Assembly: GCA_046331705.1 (NCBI GenBank)
Contig: JAXLQJ010000090.1
Span: 1 to 18,949, forward strand
From: JADJOY01 sp046331705 [NCBI: bacterium]
Lineage (GTDB): Bacteria > JADJOY01
DNA length: 18,949 nucleotides
Reading direction: 5' to 3'
Shown here: piece by piece, positions 7,142 to 14,118 of the stretch
Position numbering within the stretch: position 1 is the first letter of the stretch
Layout: every line of letters begins with the position of its first letter
Notes under the pieces: model-generated
Told to the model about the DNA's origin: nothing
Database searches by the model: none
What the model saw: the letters and a program-made list of their open reading frames with translations, nothing else
Position numbers and translations under genes: made by a program

Positions 7142-8457
7142 CGCGCGTCCTCCTCGGCGAGCGCGCTGGTGAGCTCGCGGATCCGATGCGTGAGCCAGCC
7201 CCATTCCCAGAAGTTCTCGCCCCGCGAGCGCTCGAGCAGCAGCTCGTGGGCGGCGAGCTGCGCGCGGAGCGCGGCGGCGTCGCGCGGCGCTGCGGCGAGG
7301 GCGATCTCCGTCAGGTGGATGGCCTCGACGGGCTCGCCCGCCTCGAGATGGCGGCGAGCGGCGGCGACCAGCGCGCCGGCGCCGCCGGCGAGCTGCGCCA
7401 GCTCCGCGTAGAGTGATCGGACGGGAACGGGATAGAGGCTGGTGGTGGAGTCGTAATGGAACCAGCCTTGGTAGTGCTCCCAGATGGCGCGCACGCTCCA
7501 CGACACCTTGCCGTAGCCCTCGCCGACCTCGACGTGCGCGGGGAGCCGGATCTCGCGCATGAGCGTCGCGACGTCCTTGCCCTCGTTCATGCCCTCCACG
7601 GTGGCGTCGTGGACGTGGCGGACGGCGTCGCGAAGGTCGTCGAGGCAGCGCGCGATTCGCTCGCGGCCGCGGATCGGCTGGTAGTGGCCGGTGACGAGCA
7701 TCTCGGGCTCGAGCGCGCGCAGTCGCGCCAGCGAGTCGAGGTAGTCGAGCGCCGAACGCAGGAAGTCGCCGCGCAGCGTGATCAGGTTCGGAAAGTGCGG
7801 AAAGAGCGGGCCGAGCTGATTGCCGGTGAAGGCGATCCGCTGCTCGGGGAGCCACACGATCATCGAATCGGTGGTCTCGCCGCCCGGCACGGCGAGCAGC
7901 TCGACGCGCAGCCCGCCGTGCTCGAAGGCGAGGTGGTCGTCGACGAGGATGGTGGGCGTCACGTCCAGGCTGGGGTGAGTCTCGTTGCGCTCGGCGGCAT
8001 CCGACAGGGATCGGATGGCCTTCTCGATCACCGGCGCGAAGTAGACGAGGTTCCGGCGCATGCGAAAGCCGGTGAAGCGCTTCTGGTAGTCCTGGAGCTC
8101 GGCGAAGCGACGCTGCGCGATCACCTCCGTGGCGGGGCCGCGCAGCACGTTCACGCCGCCGATGTGATCGAAGTGCCCTTGCGTCAGCAGGATGTGCGAG
8201 ATCGGCCCGGGCGCCGCCGCCGCGAAGAGTCGGCGATGCCGATGCGCCTCGTGGGGAAGGCCGGTGTTCACCAGCAGGTTCCCGGCGGCATTCGCGATCA
8301 GATAGGCGTTCGAGGCGCCGTTCGACTGGTAGACGAAGTCGTGGATGCGAATGGCCTCGGTCTGGTCGTCGCCGTCGGTGTAGATGCTGGCGAAGAGCGG
8401 GCGGGGCGCCGCGTCGGTGTTCGGATGGCTCGAGCTCGGCTGGGATCGCATGGTCAT
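7138..8457 (-). CDS. Alkylsulfatase-like metallo-beta-lactamase-fold protein
   Basis: A 439-residue protein matching the SdsA1/alkyl sulfatase architecture: MBL fold at about 40-265, a linker with RAIWEHYQGWFHYD (323-336) resembling that family's IYQxYLGWFD motif, and an alkyl-sulfatase dimerisation-type helical region (about 348-430) containing ELAQLAGGAGAL. The metal site is altered. The usual THxHxDH motif reads T-Q93-G-H95-F-D97-H98. E194 (PGGET) and H258 (VTGHYQP) are kept, and the second acidic ligand position, 19 residues after E194, is N213 (TGNQLGP). Family members cleave sulfate from alkyl esters with a binuclear zinc site. This one may have one metal, a different activity, or a lyase or lactonase-like role. 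No signal peptide is seen. It overlaps the sulfotransferase and Gfo/Idh genes by 4 bp each. The ATG at 8457 is chosen for the ATGA junction; 8451 is a second in-frame ATG. Confidence 0.85.
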   Translation of the reverse strand: MTMRSQPSSSHPNTDAAPRPLFASIYTDGDDQTEAIRIHDFVYQSNGASNAYLIANAAGNLLVNTGLPHEAHRHRRLFAAAAPGPISHILLTQGHFDHIGGVNVLRGPATEVIAQRRFAELQDYQKRFTGFRMRRNLVYFAPVIEKAIRSLSDAAERNETHPSLDVTPTILVDDHLAFEHGGLRVELLAVPGGETTDSMIVWLPEQRIAFTGNQLGPLFPHFPNLITLRGDFLRSALDYLDSLARLRALEPEMLVTGHYQPIRGRERIARCLDDLRDAVRHVHDATVEGMNEGKDVATLMREIRLPAHVEVGEGYGKVSWSVRAIWEHYQGWFHYDSTTSLYPVPVRSLYAELAQLAGGAGALVAAARRHLEAGEPVEAIHLTEIALAAAPRDAAALRAQLAAHELLLERSRGENFWEWGWLTHRIRELTSALAEEDAR

Positions 8458-9626
8458 CTCACCGCGCTCGCGGAGCCCGCGCGGGCGGGCGCGAGGTCGA
8501 AGCGCTCGATGTAATCCGCGAACTCGTCCCGGATGGCGTGCTCGCTGAGCCCGAGCTCCGCGAGCGCGTAGCTGTGCTTGCCGAAGCGGCCCTGCGGGCT
8601 CGCGGCGAGGTGGGCGCGCATGCGCAGCTCGGCGTCCGGGGTGAGCTCGTCGCCGAAGAAGCGGTACATCGCGCGGAGGGACCCGATCGGATCGGCCATG
8701 AACTCGCGATAACGAAAATCGTAGAAGCGGATCTGGGGGTGCGCGTCGCGAAAGCGCAGCATCGCGCTCACCATGTTGCGAGGAATCGCCCGCCACACGG
8801 TCTTCGCGTACTCGGCCCACGGGCCGTCGGTGAGCATCGCGCCCCCGGTGTGGAGCATCATGCTCACGTTCGATCCCACGACCTCGACGGGATCGCGGTG
8901 GGTGACCACCAAGCGGGCGTCGGGATAGACGCTCGTGAGCGCCTCGAGCGCGTACATGTGGCCAGGGGCCTTGAGCGACCAACGACCCGGCGCTTCGGAC
9001 TGGAGTAGCGCCAGCACCATCTCGTGGTAGCGGTAGGCGTCGCGCATGTCGCAGCGCTCGTACCATTCGTTGAAGGACGGGATGCGGAACATCCCGATGT
9101 AGTCCTGGCTGCGGAAATGCTGGCCGAGGACCGGAACGCACTCGGTGGGGCCGTCGCCCGGCTCGTAGTGGATGGCCTTGAGCGTGGGGTTGAGATCGTA
9201 GGTCCACTCGGTCTCGGCGACCGTGCGAGCGATCCGCGGATCCGAGGTGAAGGTCTCGCGCCGCGGCGGCGGGACGCAGTCGAGGGCCTCCCACTTCATG
9301 AGCGCGCGGTTGGCGGGATCGCGCGCCAGCAGCTCGCAGAGGATCGTGGTGCCCGTGCGCAACATGCCGAGCACGAAGAGCGGGCGCTCCACGCGTTCCG
9401 CGCGGAGCGCTGGATGGCGCTTCACCCAGTCGACGACCTTCAGCCGATTCGCGATCCGCTGACCGATCCACCACTCGGCGATGCTCTCGCCGGTGGCGTT
9501 GAGGGCGGCCTCGGTGCGCAGCCCGTGGGTGAGCCGATCGAGCCCCTCGCGCCAGTCGCCCGCCCCCATGTCGTCGAGACCCGTGGCGCCGTGGGCGGCT
9601 TCGAGCAGGGCTTCGCTGGTCAACAT
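8454..9626 (-). CDS. PAPS-dependent sulfotransferase family protein
   Basis: A 390-residue cytoplasmic protein of the Sulfotransfer_3-like type. The 5'-phosphosulfate loop is LGMLRTGTT (86-94), and the 3'-phosphate region is THRDPVEVVGSNVSM (242-256). The family moves sulfate from 3'-phosphoadenosine-5'-phosphosulfate to a hydroxyl (or amine) acceptor. Bacterial relatives act on lipids, sterol-like compounds, glycans or natural products, and the acceptor here is not known. It is the first gene of the minus-strand operon, with about 43 nt of leader from the predicted promoter, and a GAGAAG 8 nt before the ATG could serve as a weak ribosome site. Its stop overlaps the start of the alkylsulfatase-like gene (ATGA). 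Pairing a sulfate-adding with a sulfate-ester-hydrolase-like enzyme is notable. Confidence 0.9.
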   Translation of the reverse strand: MLTSEALLEAAHGATGLDDMGAGDWREGLDRLTHGLRTEAALNATGESIAEWWIGQRIANRLKVVDWVKRHPALRAERVERPLFVLGMLRTGTTILCELLARDPANRALMKWEALDCVPPPRRETFTSDPRIARTVAETEWTYDLNPTLKAIHYEPGDGPTECVPVLGQHFRSQDYIGMFRIPSFNEWYERCDMRDAYRYHEMVLALLQSEAPGRWSLKAPGHMYALEALTSVYPDARLVVTHRDPVEVVGSNVSMMLHTGGAMLTDGPWAEYAKTVWRAIPRNMVSAMLRFRDAHPQIRFYDFRYREFMADPIGSLRAMYRFFGDELTPDAELRMRAHLAASPQGRFGKHSYALAELGLSEHAIRDEFADYIERFDLAPARAGSASAVR

Positions 9627-9656
9627 GCGCGTGGCTTCTCGGCGGCGTTCGTGGGT

Positions 9657-9685
9657 TTGACCTGAACAAGAAGTAAGTGTACGTT
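9657..9685 (+). promoter_or_regulatory. Predicted sigma70-type promoter for the TetR gene
   Basis: TTGACC (9657-9662) matches 5 of 6 bases of the -35 consensus and is followed by a 17-bp spacer and TACGTT (9680-9685) as a poor -10. Transcription would begin near 9692, giving a leader of only about 6 nt before the ATG at 9698. This agrees with the absence of a Shine-Dalgarno there. The prediction comes from inspection only. Confidence 0.45.
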
Positions 9686-9690
9686 TACTT
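9671..9690. promoter_or_regulatory. TetR-type operator palindrome
   Basis: AAGTAAGTGTACGTTTACTT reads as a 20-bp dyad with 16 of 20 positions symmetric (AAGTAA/TTACTT arms and a central GTAC). It is an AT-rich island in GC-rich DNA and lies in the 71-bp gap between divergent genes, one of which encodes a TetR protein. It covers the spacer and -10 of the + promoter and the -10 and spacer of the - promoter. An overlapping perfect palindrome, ACTTATAAGT, lies at 9687-9696. Autorepression plus repression of the sulfotransferase operon is inferred. Confidence 0.75.
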
Positions 9691-9704
9691 ATAAGTCATG
9701 GCAA
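9676..9704 (-). promoter_or_regulatory. Predicted sigma70-type promoter for the sulfotransferase operon
   Basis: Reading the minus strand, TTGCCA (9704-9699, 5 of 6 to -35 consensus), a 17-bp spacer and TACACT (9681-9676, 4 of 6 to -10 consensus) face the sulfotransferase gene. The start would be near 9669. The -10 lies inside the palindrome, so a bound repressor would block it, and the -35 lies over the first codons of the TetR gene. Confidence 0.5.
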
Positions 9705-10432
9705 GCACGATCCGATCCAAACGACAGGCGAAGAACGCCGCCCGAGCGGTGGCCGGAGGCCGAAACCTCGCCGCCCATCGTGCGCGGGCGAGACATCCGC
9801 CGCGACCGCGCCGTGCCACGCCGCGTGAGCCGCGCAGGCGGCTGCCGAACGAGCAGCGCCGGGTGCTGGTGCTGGAGGCAGCCGTGGCGCGTTTCGCCGA
9901 GCACGGCTTCGCGGGCACGACGCTCGCTCACGTGGCGAGCGCCGCGGGTCTCTCGGAGGCGATGCTCGTCAAGCTCTTCGGCAGCAAGCTCGGGCTCTTC
10001 GAGGCGCTCATCGAGCACCAGATGGCGCGCACCGGAGGACGGGATCTGCTCGCGCCCGCGGCGGCCACCACCGACGACGCGCTCGCCTTCTTCCGGGGGT
10101 TTGCCGAGAAGGTGTTGCGGCTCGGCCGCGAGGAGGTCGCGTTCCTGCGCGTGGTGCTCTTCGGCGCGCTGGAGGGCAGCGAGCTGGCGCGCATGTTCCA
10201 CGAGGTCCGAATCCGGGCGATCGTCGACTACGTCGCGGGCTACGTCGATCGCCAGATCCGCGCCGGCCGATTCCGTCGCGTCGATGCCGAGACCGCGGCG
10301 CGCGCGTTCCTCGGCATGCTGAGCGAGGACGCGTTCTCGCGGGCGTTTCGCGTCGGCGAAGGCTCGCCGCATTCGCCGGAGGAGCTGGCGCGGACCTTCG
10401 CGGAGATCGTGGTGCGGGGCTTGCGCCGATGA
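9698..10432 (+). CDS. TetR/AcrR family transcriptional regulator
   Basis: A 244-residue protein. The TetR DNA-binding region is at about 54-103, ending in the typical SEAMLVKLFGSKLGLFEALIE pattern (YxHFxSK-like, here VKLFGSK). The C-terminal helical part (about 110-244) would bind a ligand and dimerise, and no specific ligand class can be read from it. Unusually, the first 50 residues are a basic tail with 16 Arg/Lys, absent from most TetR proteins. The ATG at 9698 has no Shine-Dalgarno and lies about 6 nt after the predicted transcription start, so translation may be nearly leaderless. A GTG at 9749 is an alternative that would drop part of the tail. It is divergent from the sulfotransferase operon and overlaps the membrane hydroxylase gene by 4 bp, so it probably controls both. 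Confidence 0.92.
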   Translation: MASTIRSKRQAKNAARAVAGGRNLAAHRARARHPPRPRRATPREPRRRLPNEQRRVLVLEAAVARFAEHGFAGTTLAHVASAAGLSEAMLVKLFGSKLGLFEALIEHQMARTGGRDLLAPAAATTDDALAFFRGFAEKVLRLGREEVAFLRVVLFGALEGSELARMFHEVRIRAIVDYVAGYVDRQIRAGRFRRVDAETAARAFLGMLSEDAFSRAFRVGEGSPHSPEELARTFAEIVVRGLRR

Positions 10433-11352
10433 GCGCCGCCGCGCGTCTCGGTCAGGCGGCGTTCTTTCCCGCCGTCATGGCCGGCGCGATCGGCGCGATG
10501 CTGGTCCTGCTGCACGCCGGCCTGCCGCCCACGGCGGCGTTCGTTCCGCCGCTCGCCCTCGCGTACGCGACGGTGGCGCTCGGCGAGCGGCGGATGCCCT
10601 TCCGGAGCGAGTGGTCGCGGGCCCGCGGCGACGTGCGCGTCGACGTCGCCCACTTCCTCGGCTCGGGCATCGTCGGCGTGGAGGCCGCGCGTCCGCTGCT
10701 GATGGCCGCGGCCGTGGCCATGGCCGAACCGCTCTCGGCGGCGTTCCACGCGCCGCTCTGGCCGCGCGCCTGGCCGCTCGTGGCACAGCTCGCGCTCGCC
10801 GTGGTGCTCGGCGATTTCTTCCTGTACTGGATGCACCGCCTCAGTCACGAGGTCGAGTGGTTGTGGCGGTTTCATTCGATCCACCACAGCGCGCCGCGGC
10901 TCTACTTCTTCAACGCGCACCGCTTCCACCCCATCGATCTCGTGCTCTCGTATGCGTCGTGGTACGTGCCGGTGGTGGCGCTCGGCGCCGGTCCCGAGCT
11001 GGTGGTCCTGCACACGCTCTTCACGGCCGTGAACGGGATCTTCAAGCACACGAATTTTCCGCTTCGCTTGGGTTGGTGGAACCACGTGTTCAGCACGGCC
11101 GAGACCCATCGCTGGCATCACTCGCGGGTGCTCGGCGAGGCGAACGCCAACTACGGCCAGAACTCGATGATCTGGGACGTGCTCTTCGGCACCTGGCTGC
11201 TACCCGCGGATCGCCAGCCGCCAGTGGACGTCGGACTCGCGGATGCGCAGCTCGGCGCATTTCCGCGCGACTACGCCGGGCAGCTCCTGGCGCCGCTGCG
11301 CTGGCGGCGGATGCGTGCGGTCGAGGCGGACGCCCGCTCGGCGGATTGCTGA
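10429..11352 (+). CDS. Fatty acid hydroxylase / sterol desaturase superfamily membrane protein
   Basis: A 307-residue integral membrane di-iron enzyme. Hydrophobic segments occur near 10-30, 35-50, 75-97, 112-135 and 170-200. The histidine clusters are HRLSH (136-140), HSIHH (149-153), HRFH (164-167), H207 and HRWHH (227-231), which give the HxxxH, HxxHH and HxxHH ligand set of this O2-dependent superfamily. Members hydroxylate or desaturate sterols, fatty acids, carotenoids or ether lipids at the membrane, and the substrate here is unknown. Its ATG overlaps the TetR stop (ATGA), so it is co-transcribed with the regulator. A newly introduced hydroxyl would be a logical acceptor for the divergently encoded sulfotransferase, which is inference. 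No terminator is obvious in the following 105 bp; a weak CGAG/CTCG stem followed by TTTT lies near 11361-11382. Confidence 0.92.
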   Translation: MSAAARLGQAAFFPAVMAGAIGAMLVLLHAGLPPTAAFVPPLALAYATVALGERRMPFRSEWSRARGDVRVDVAHFLGSGIVGVEAARPLLMAAAVAMAEPLSAAFHAPLWPRAWPLVAQLALAVVLGDFFLYWMHRLSHEVEWLWRFHSIHHSAPRLYFFNAHRFHPIDLVLSYASWYVPVVALGAGPELVVLHTLFTAVNGIFKHTNFPLRLGWWNHVFSTAETHRWHHSRVLGEANANYGQNSMIWDVLFGTWLLPADRQPPVDVGLADAQLGAFPRDYAGQLLAPLRWRRMRAVEADARSADC

Positions 11353-11457
11353 GCCGAGGGCGAGACGCGGCTTCCTCGTTTTGCGGATTCGCGCCGGCGA
11401 GGGTTGATCGCGGCAGCGCGCGTTCGGTAGAAGAGTGCCCTCACCTGGGGGCTTCTC

Positions 11458-13509
11458 ATGATGTGCCTGAGCTGCGGCGAGACCATCGACGCCGGCGTCG
11501 CGCTCTGTCCGGAGTGCGGTAAGTCGCCTTACGAGCCGCCCGAGGCCGTGCGCGCTCCCAACTCGCCGTCCGCGCTGCTCGCCGACGAGCTCGTCGCCGG
11601 CCTCGTCGCGAACGCGGCGCCGCCCGCCGCGGCGGCACCGGAGCCGCTCCCGCTCGTGGATTTGACCGAGAGCCAGCAACGACGCGTCGCGTTCCTGCTG
11701 CAGAAGCTCGAGGCCGACCCCAACCAGCCCAAGGCGCTCCTCGGTCTGGCGCAGGTGTACGAGGAAGCGGGGGACGTGACGACCGCGCTCGGCTACTACC
11801 GCTCCTGCGCGAGCGTCGACCCGCTCGACGGCTACGCGGCGGGTCGGCTCGCGATCCTGGAGGCGAAGCACGGCAGGCGCCCCGCGCAAGAGCCCGCGTC
11901 GGACGGCCGCGGGAACGCTAACGGGGCCGCGGTTGCGCCGATGGCCACGCCCGGCGGCGAGCCCGCCACGCGCTCGCTGCGCACTCCGCGCACCGGCGCG
12001 GTCTCGGATCGCGGCGCAGGCGTGGAGCCGCGTCCGACCACGGGGACCTTGCGTCAGACCACCGGCGTGCCGCGCGCGCGGACCGATTCGGTGCACGGTC
12101 GTGCGCCGGTGCCGCCCGCCGCCGCGCCGCGCCGCTGGTACGCCAATCCGGTCGCCTGGATCATCGCGGTGGCGTTGCTCGCGGTGGGTGGCTACGTCGG
12201 GTTTCGCCAATACGAGCGCAGCGCGCAGGCCTCGGTGCTCGGGGAGCGGCGCACCTGCTGGGGCCCGTCCTTCAGCCACGACGGACGCTATCTCGCCGTC
12301 TACGAACCCTCGGCGAAGCCCGATCTCGAATCCGTGACGTGGGGTTACCAAGGGACCGGGGATGCGTTCGTGCGCGTGCTCGCGATCGAATCGCGCGACG
12401 TGCTCGCCTCGTTCACGAAGGCGAACGTGTGGAAAGGCAGCGAGGGGCCGTCGTGGGGCGGCGCGCGTTACCTGGTGTTTCCCACCGCCAGCGGCGACGA
12501 CGAGGCAGGCCGCATCTCGGTCGCGGACATCCAGACCAAGACCGTGGCCATGACGCTCGAAGGCGCCAACGCGCGTATCTCGCCGGACGGCCGCTTCATC
12601 GCGTACGAGAAGGGAGTCGAGGTCGAGCCCGACGCGGTCGGGCCGTACCGCTTCTATTCGCGCTACAAGCCGAAGCAGCCCGAGATCTTCGTGTTCGAGA
12701 TCTCGACTCGCGACGACCGCCAGCTCACCTCCGACGGCGGTTACGACCCCGTGTGGTCACCGGACAGCCGCCAGCTCGTGTATCGGCGGGTTCGGGCCAC
12801 CGAGTTCATGAAGCAGGGAGTGCAGATCCGCCGCGGCGATCCGGAGACCGATCGCGACGGCGGCCGGCTCCACCGCGAGCTCTACACCTACAAATCCAAG
12901 CGCTTCGCCGGTGTCGAGTTGGTGTCCATCCCGCGCGATGGCGGCGAGCCGGTGGTGGTGGCGAGCGGCGGCATCAACGGCCACGCCGCGTGGGTGGGCC
13001 GCGACGCGCACACGGTGTCGTGGGTGCACTGGGAGCTCGACGAGGAGGACGACGACGAGTACGGCAGCGCGTTTCGACTCTACGCCTTCGGGCGGGCCGA
13101 GGACTCGGGCAAGGTCGCGCTGGAGGCGACGTTGATGATCGGCACGGCGGCGGGCGGAGAGGCGGAGGAGGTGCTCGGTCCGCTCAACGACGCGATCCGC
13201 CTCGACACCGCGCGGTGGTCGCCGGACGGCGCCAAGCTGGTCTACGAGCGCGTGATCTCGGACTCGACGATGATCGTCGCGAACCGGCGCGCCGGCGCGA
13301 AGCTGGGCGATTTTCAGGACGAGACCGATCTGCACTTCTATGATCGCGCCACCCGTCGCAGCATCCGGCTCGCCGGCAAGGACAATCCGCACCGAACACG
13401 GCCGAGCTTCAGCCCGGACGGCCAGTCGCTCGCGTACCTGATCCACGAATGGGCGATCCCGAACGTTCAGGTCGCGAAGCTGAGCCGGCTCCTGCCGCAG
13501 AGTCGATGA
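11458..13509 (+). CDS. Zinc-ribbon / TPR / transmembrane / PD40 beta-propeller protein
   Basis: A 683-residue protein with a mosaic layout. The N-terminal zinc ribbon has C3-x2-C6 and C17-x2-C20. An Ala/Pro-rich linker leads to TPR-like helices (about 67-140, FLLQKLEADPNQPKALLGLA), then a Pro/Thr-rich linker. One transmembrane helix lies at about 232-250 (WIIAVALLAVGGYVGF). The rest is a TolB/PD40-type beta-propeller with repeats such as SFSHDGRYLAVY, RISPDGRFIAYE, VWSPDSRQLVYR, RWSPDGAKLVYE and SFSPDGQSLAYL. Predicted topology is cytoplasmic ribbon and TPR with a periplasmic propeller. It may be a scaffold or sensor that links the cytoplasm to an envelope complex; no enzyme motif is visible. 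The ATG at 11458 follows a GGGGG stretch, and an adjacent ATG at 11461 is equally possible. The small cytochrome-like lipoprotein gene starts 47 bp later. Confidence 0.82.
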   Translation: MMCLSCGETIDAGVALCPECGKSPYEPPEAVRAPNSPSALLADELVAGLVANAAPPAAAAPEPLPLVDLTESQQRRVAFLLQKLEADPNQPKALLGLAQVYEEAGDVTTALGYYRSCASVDPLDGYAAGRLAILEAKHGRRPAQEPASDGRGNANGAAVAPMATPGGEPATRSLRTPRTGAVSDRGAGVEPRPTTGTLRQTTGVPRARTDSVHGRAPVPPAAAPRRWYANPVAWIIAVALLAVGGYVGFRQYERSAQASVLGERRTCWGPSFSHDGRYLAVYEPSAKPDLESVTWGYQGTGDAFVRVLAIESRDVLASFTKANVWKGSEGPSWGGARYLVFPTASGDDEAGRISVADIQTKTVAMTLEGANARISPDGRFIAYEKGVEVEPDAVGPYRFYSRYKPKQPEIFVFEISTRDDRQLTSDGGYDPVWSPDSRQLVYRRVRATEFMKQGVQIRRGDPETDRDGGRLHRELYTYKSKRFAGVELVSIPRDGGEPVVVASGGINGHAAWVGRDAHTVSWVHWELDEEDDDEYGSAFRLYAFGRAEDSGKVALEATLMIGTAAGGEAEEVLGPLNDAIRLDTARWSPDGAKLVYERVISDSTMIVANRRAGAKLGDFQDETDLHFYDRATRRSIRLAGKDNPHRTRPSFSPDGQSLAYLIHEWAIPNVQVAKLSRLLPQSR

Positions 13510-13556
13510 AGCGACGTTCCGAGTCCCGCGAGCGCGCCGAGCGCGAGAGGATCGAC

Positions 13557-13991
13557 ATGCGAATGGCCCATTCTTCACGTTCTTCACGAGTTGCGGTGCT
13601 CCTCGGCGCCGCGCTTGCGCTCCTCTCCGCGAGCTGCAAGCAGCAAGCGTCGATGGCGCCGATGGCCGTGCACATGCGCGAGATCGACAAGACGTGGGCG
13701 CTCTTCTCGAAGACCATCGACGAGAAGGGGCCCTACCACGCGCAACCCTACGTCGCGCAGCTCGCCGGCATGTTCCGTTCGGACGTGATCGCGAGCTCCG
13801 ACTACTATCGGAACCCCGAGTTCAAGCGGCACAACGACGACATGGTGAAGGCGCTGGATCGATTCGACACCGAGCTGAGCGAGCGTGCCCTGTTCGACGT
13901 CATGTCGAGCCGCCAGGACATCCAGAACCTCTGCAAGAATTGCCACAACCAGTTCTGGGAGAAGGCCAAGAAGCGGCGCGAGAGCCGGTGA
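13557..13991 (+). CDS. Small c-type cytochrome-like lipoprotein (class II-like)
   Basis: A 144-residue protein. The N-terminal signal (basic n-region, hydrophobic 12-23) ends in LLSASC with Cys27, an imperfect lipobox, so a lipoprotein is likely but not certain. The mature part is helical. It ends with C126-K-N-C129-H130, a single c-type heme site close to the C-terminus, as in cytochrome c' / class II cytochromes with a four-helix bundle. It would act in the periplasm as an electron carrier or gas/redox sensor. The ATG at 13557 is preferred because GAGAGG (13545-13550) lies 6 nt upstream. An ATG at 13506 overlaps the preceding stop (ATGA) but gives an over-long basic N-terminus. It is probably co-transcribed with the propeller gene. 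Other low-spin monoheme families cannot be excluded. Confidence 0.75.
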   Translation: MRMAHSSRSSRVAVLLGAALALLSASCKQQASMAPMAVHMREIDKTWALFSKTIDEKGPYHAQPYVAQLAGMFRSDVIASSDYYRNPEFKRHNDDMVKALDRFDTELSERALFDVMSSRQDIQNLCKNCHNQFWEKAKKRRESR

Positions 13992-14118
13992 CGCGGGCGC
14001 GGGAGGTGGCGACGAGTCGCGCGCTCGAATCGCTCGCGCCGCCGGTCCCGATCGCGAAGAGTCGTCGAGTCGTGAGATGGGGTGCGCTTCGCGCTCGTTT
14101 CAGGGCTAGCAGGGCGCC

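Noticed and set aside
4484-7411. 975-codon open frame on the + strand, antisense to the radical SAM, SDR and Gfo/Idh genes
   Set aside because: The translation is Arg/Ala/His-rich low-complexity sequence without domains, and the opposite strand holds three genes with intact catalytic motifs. It is a GC-driven shadow.
7142-7855. N-terminal extension of the Gfo/Idh/MocA protein
   Set aside because: The extension is Arg/Pro-rich and overlaps the alkylsulfatase-like gene in another frame. The ATGA overlap at 7138-7141 gives a natural start.
11353-11457. Possible terminator (CGAG/CTCG stem followed by TTTT) after the hydroxylase gene
   Set aside because: The stem is only 4 bp with a 10-nt loop, too weak to list as a feature.
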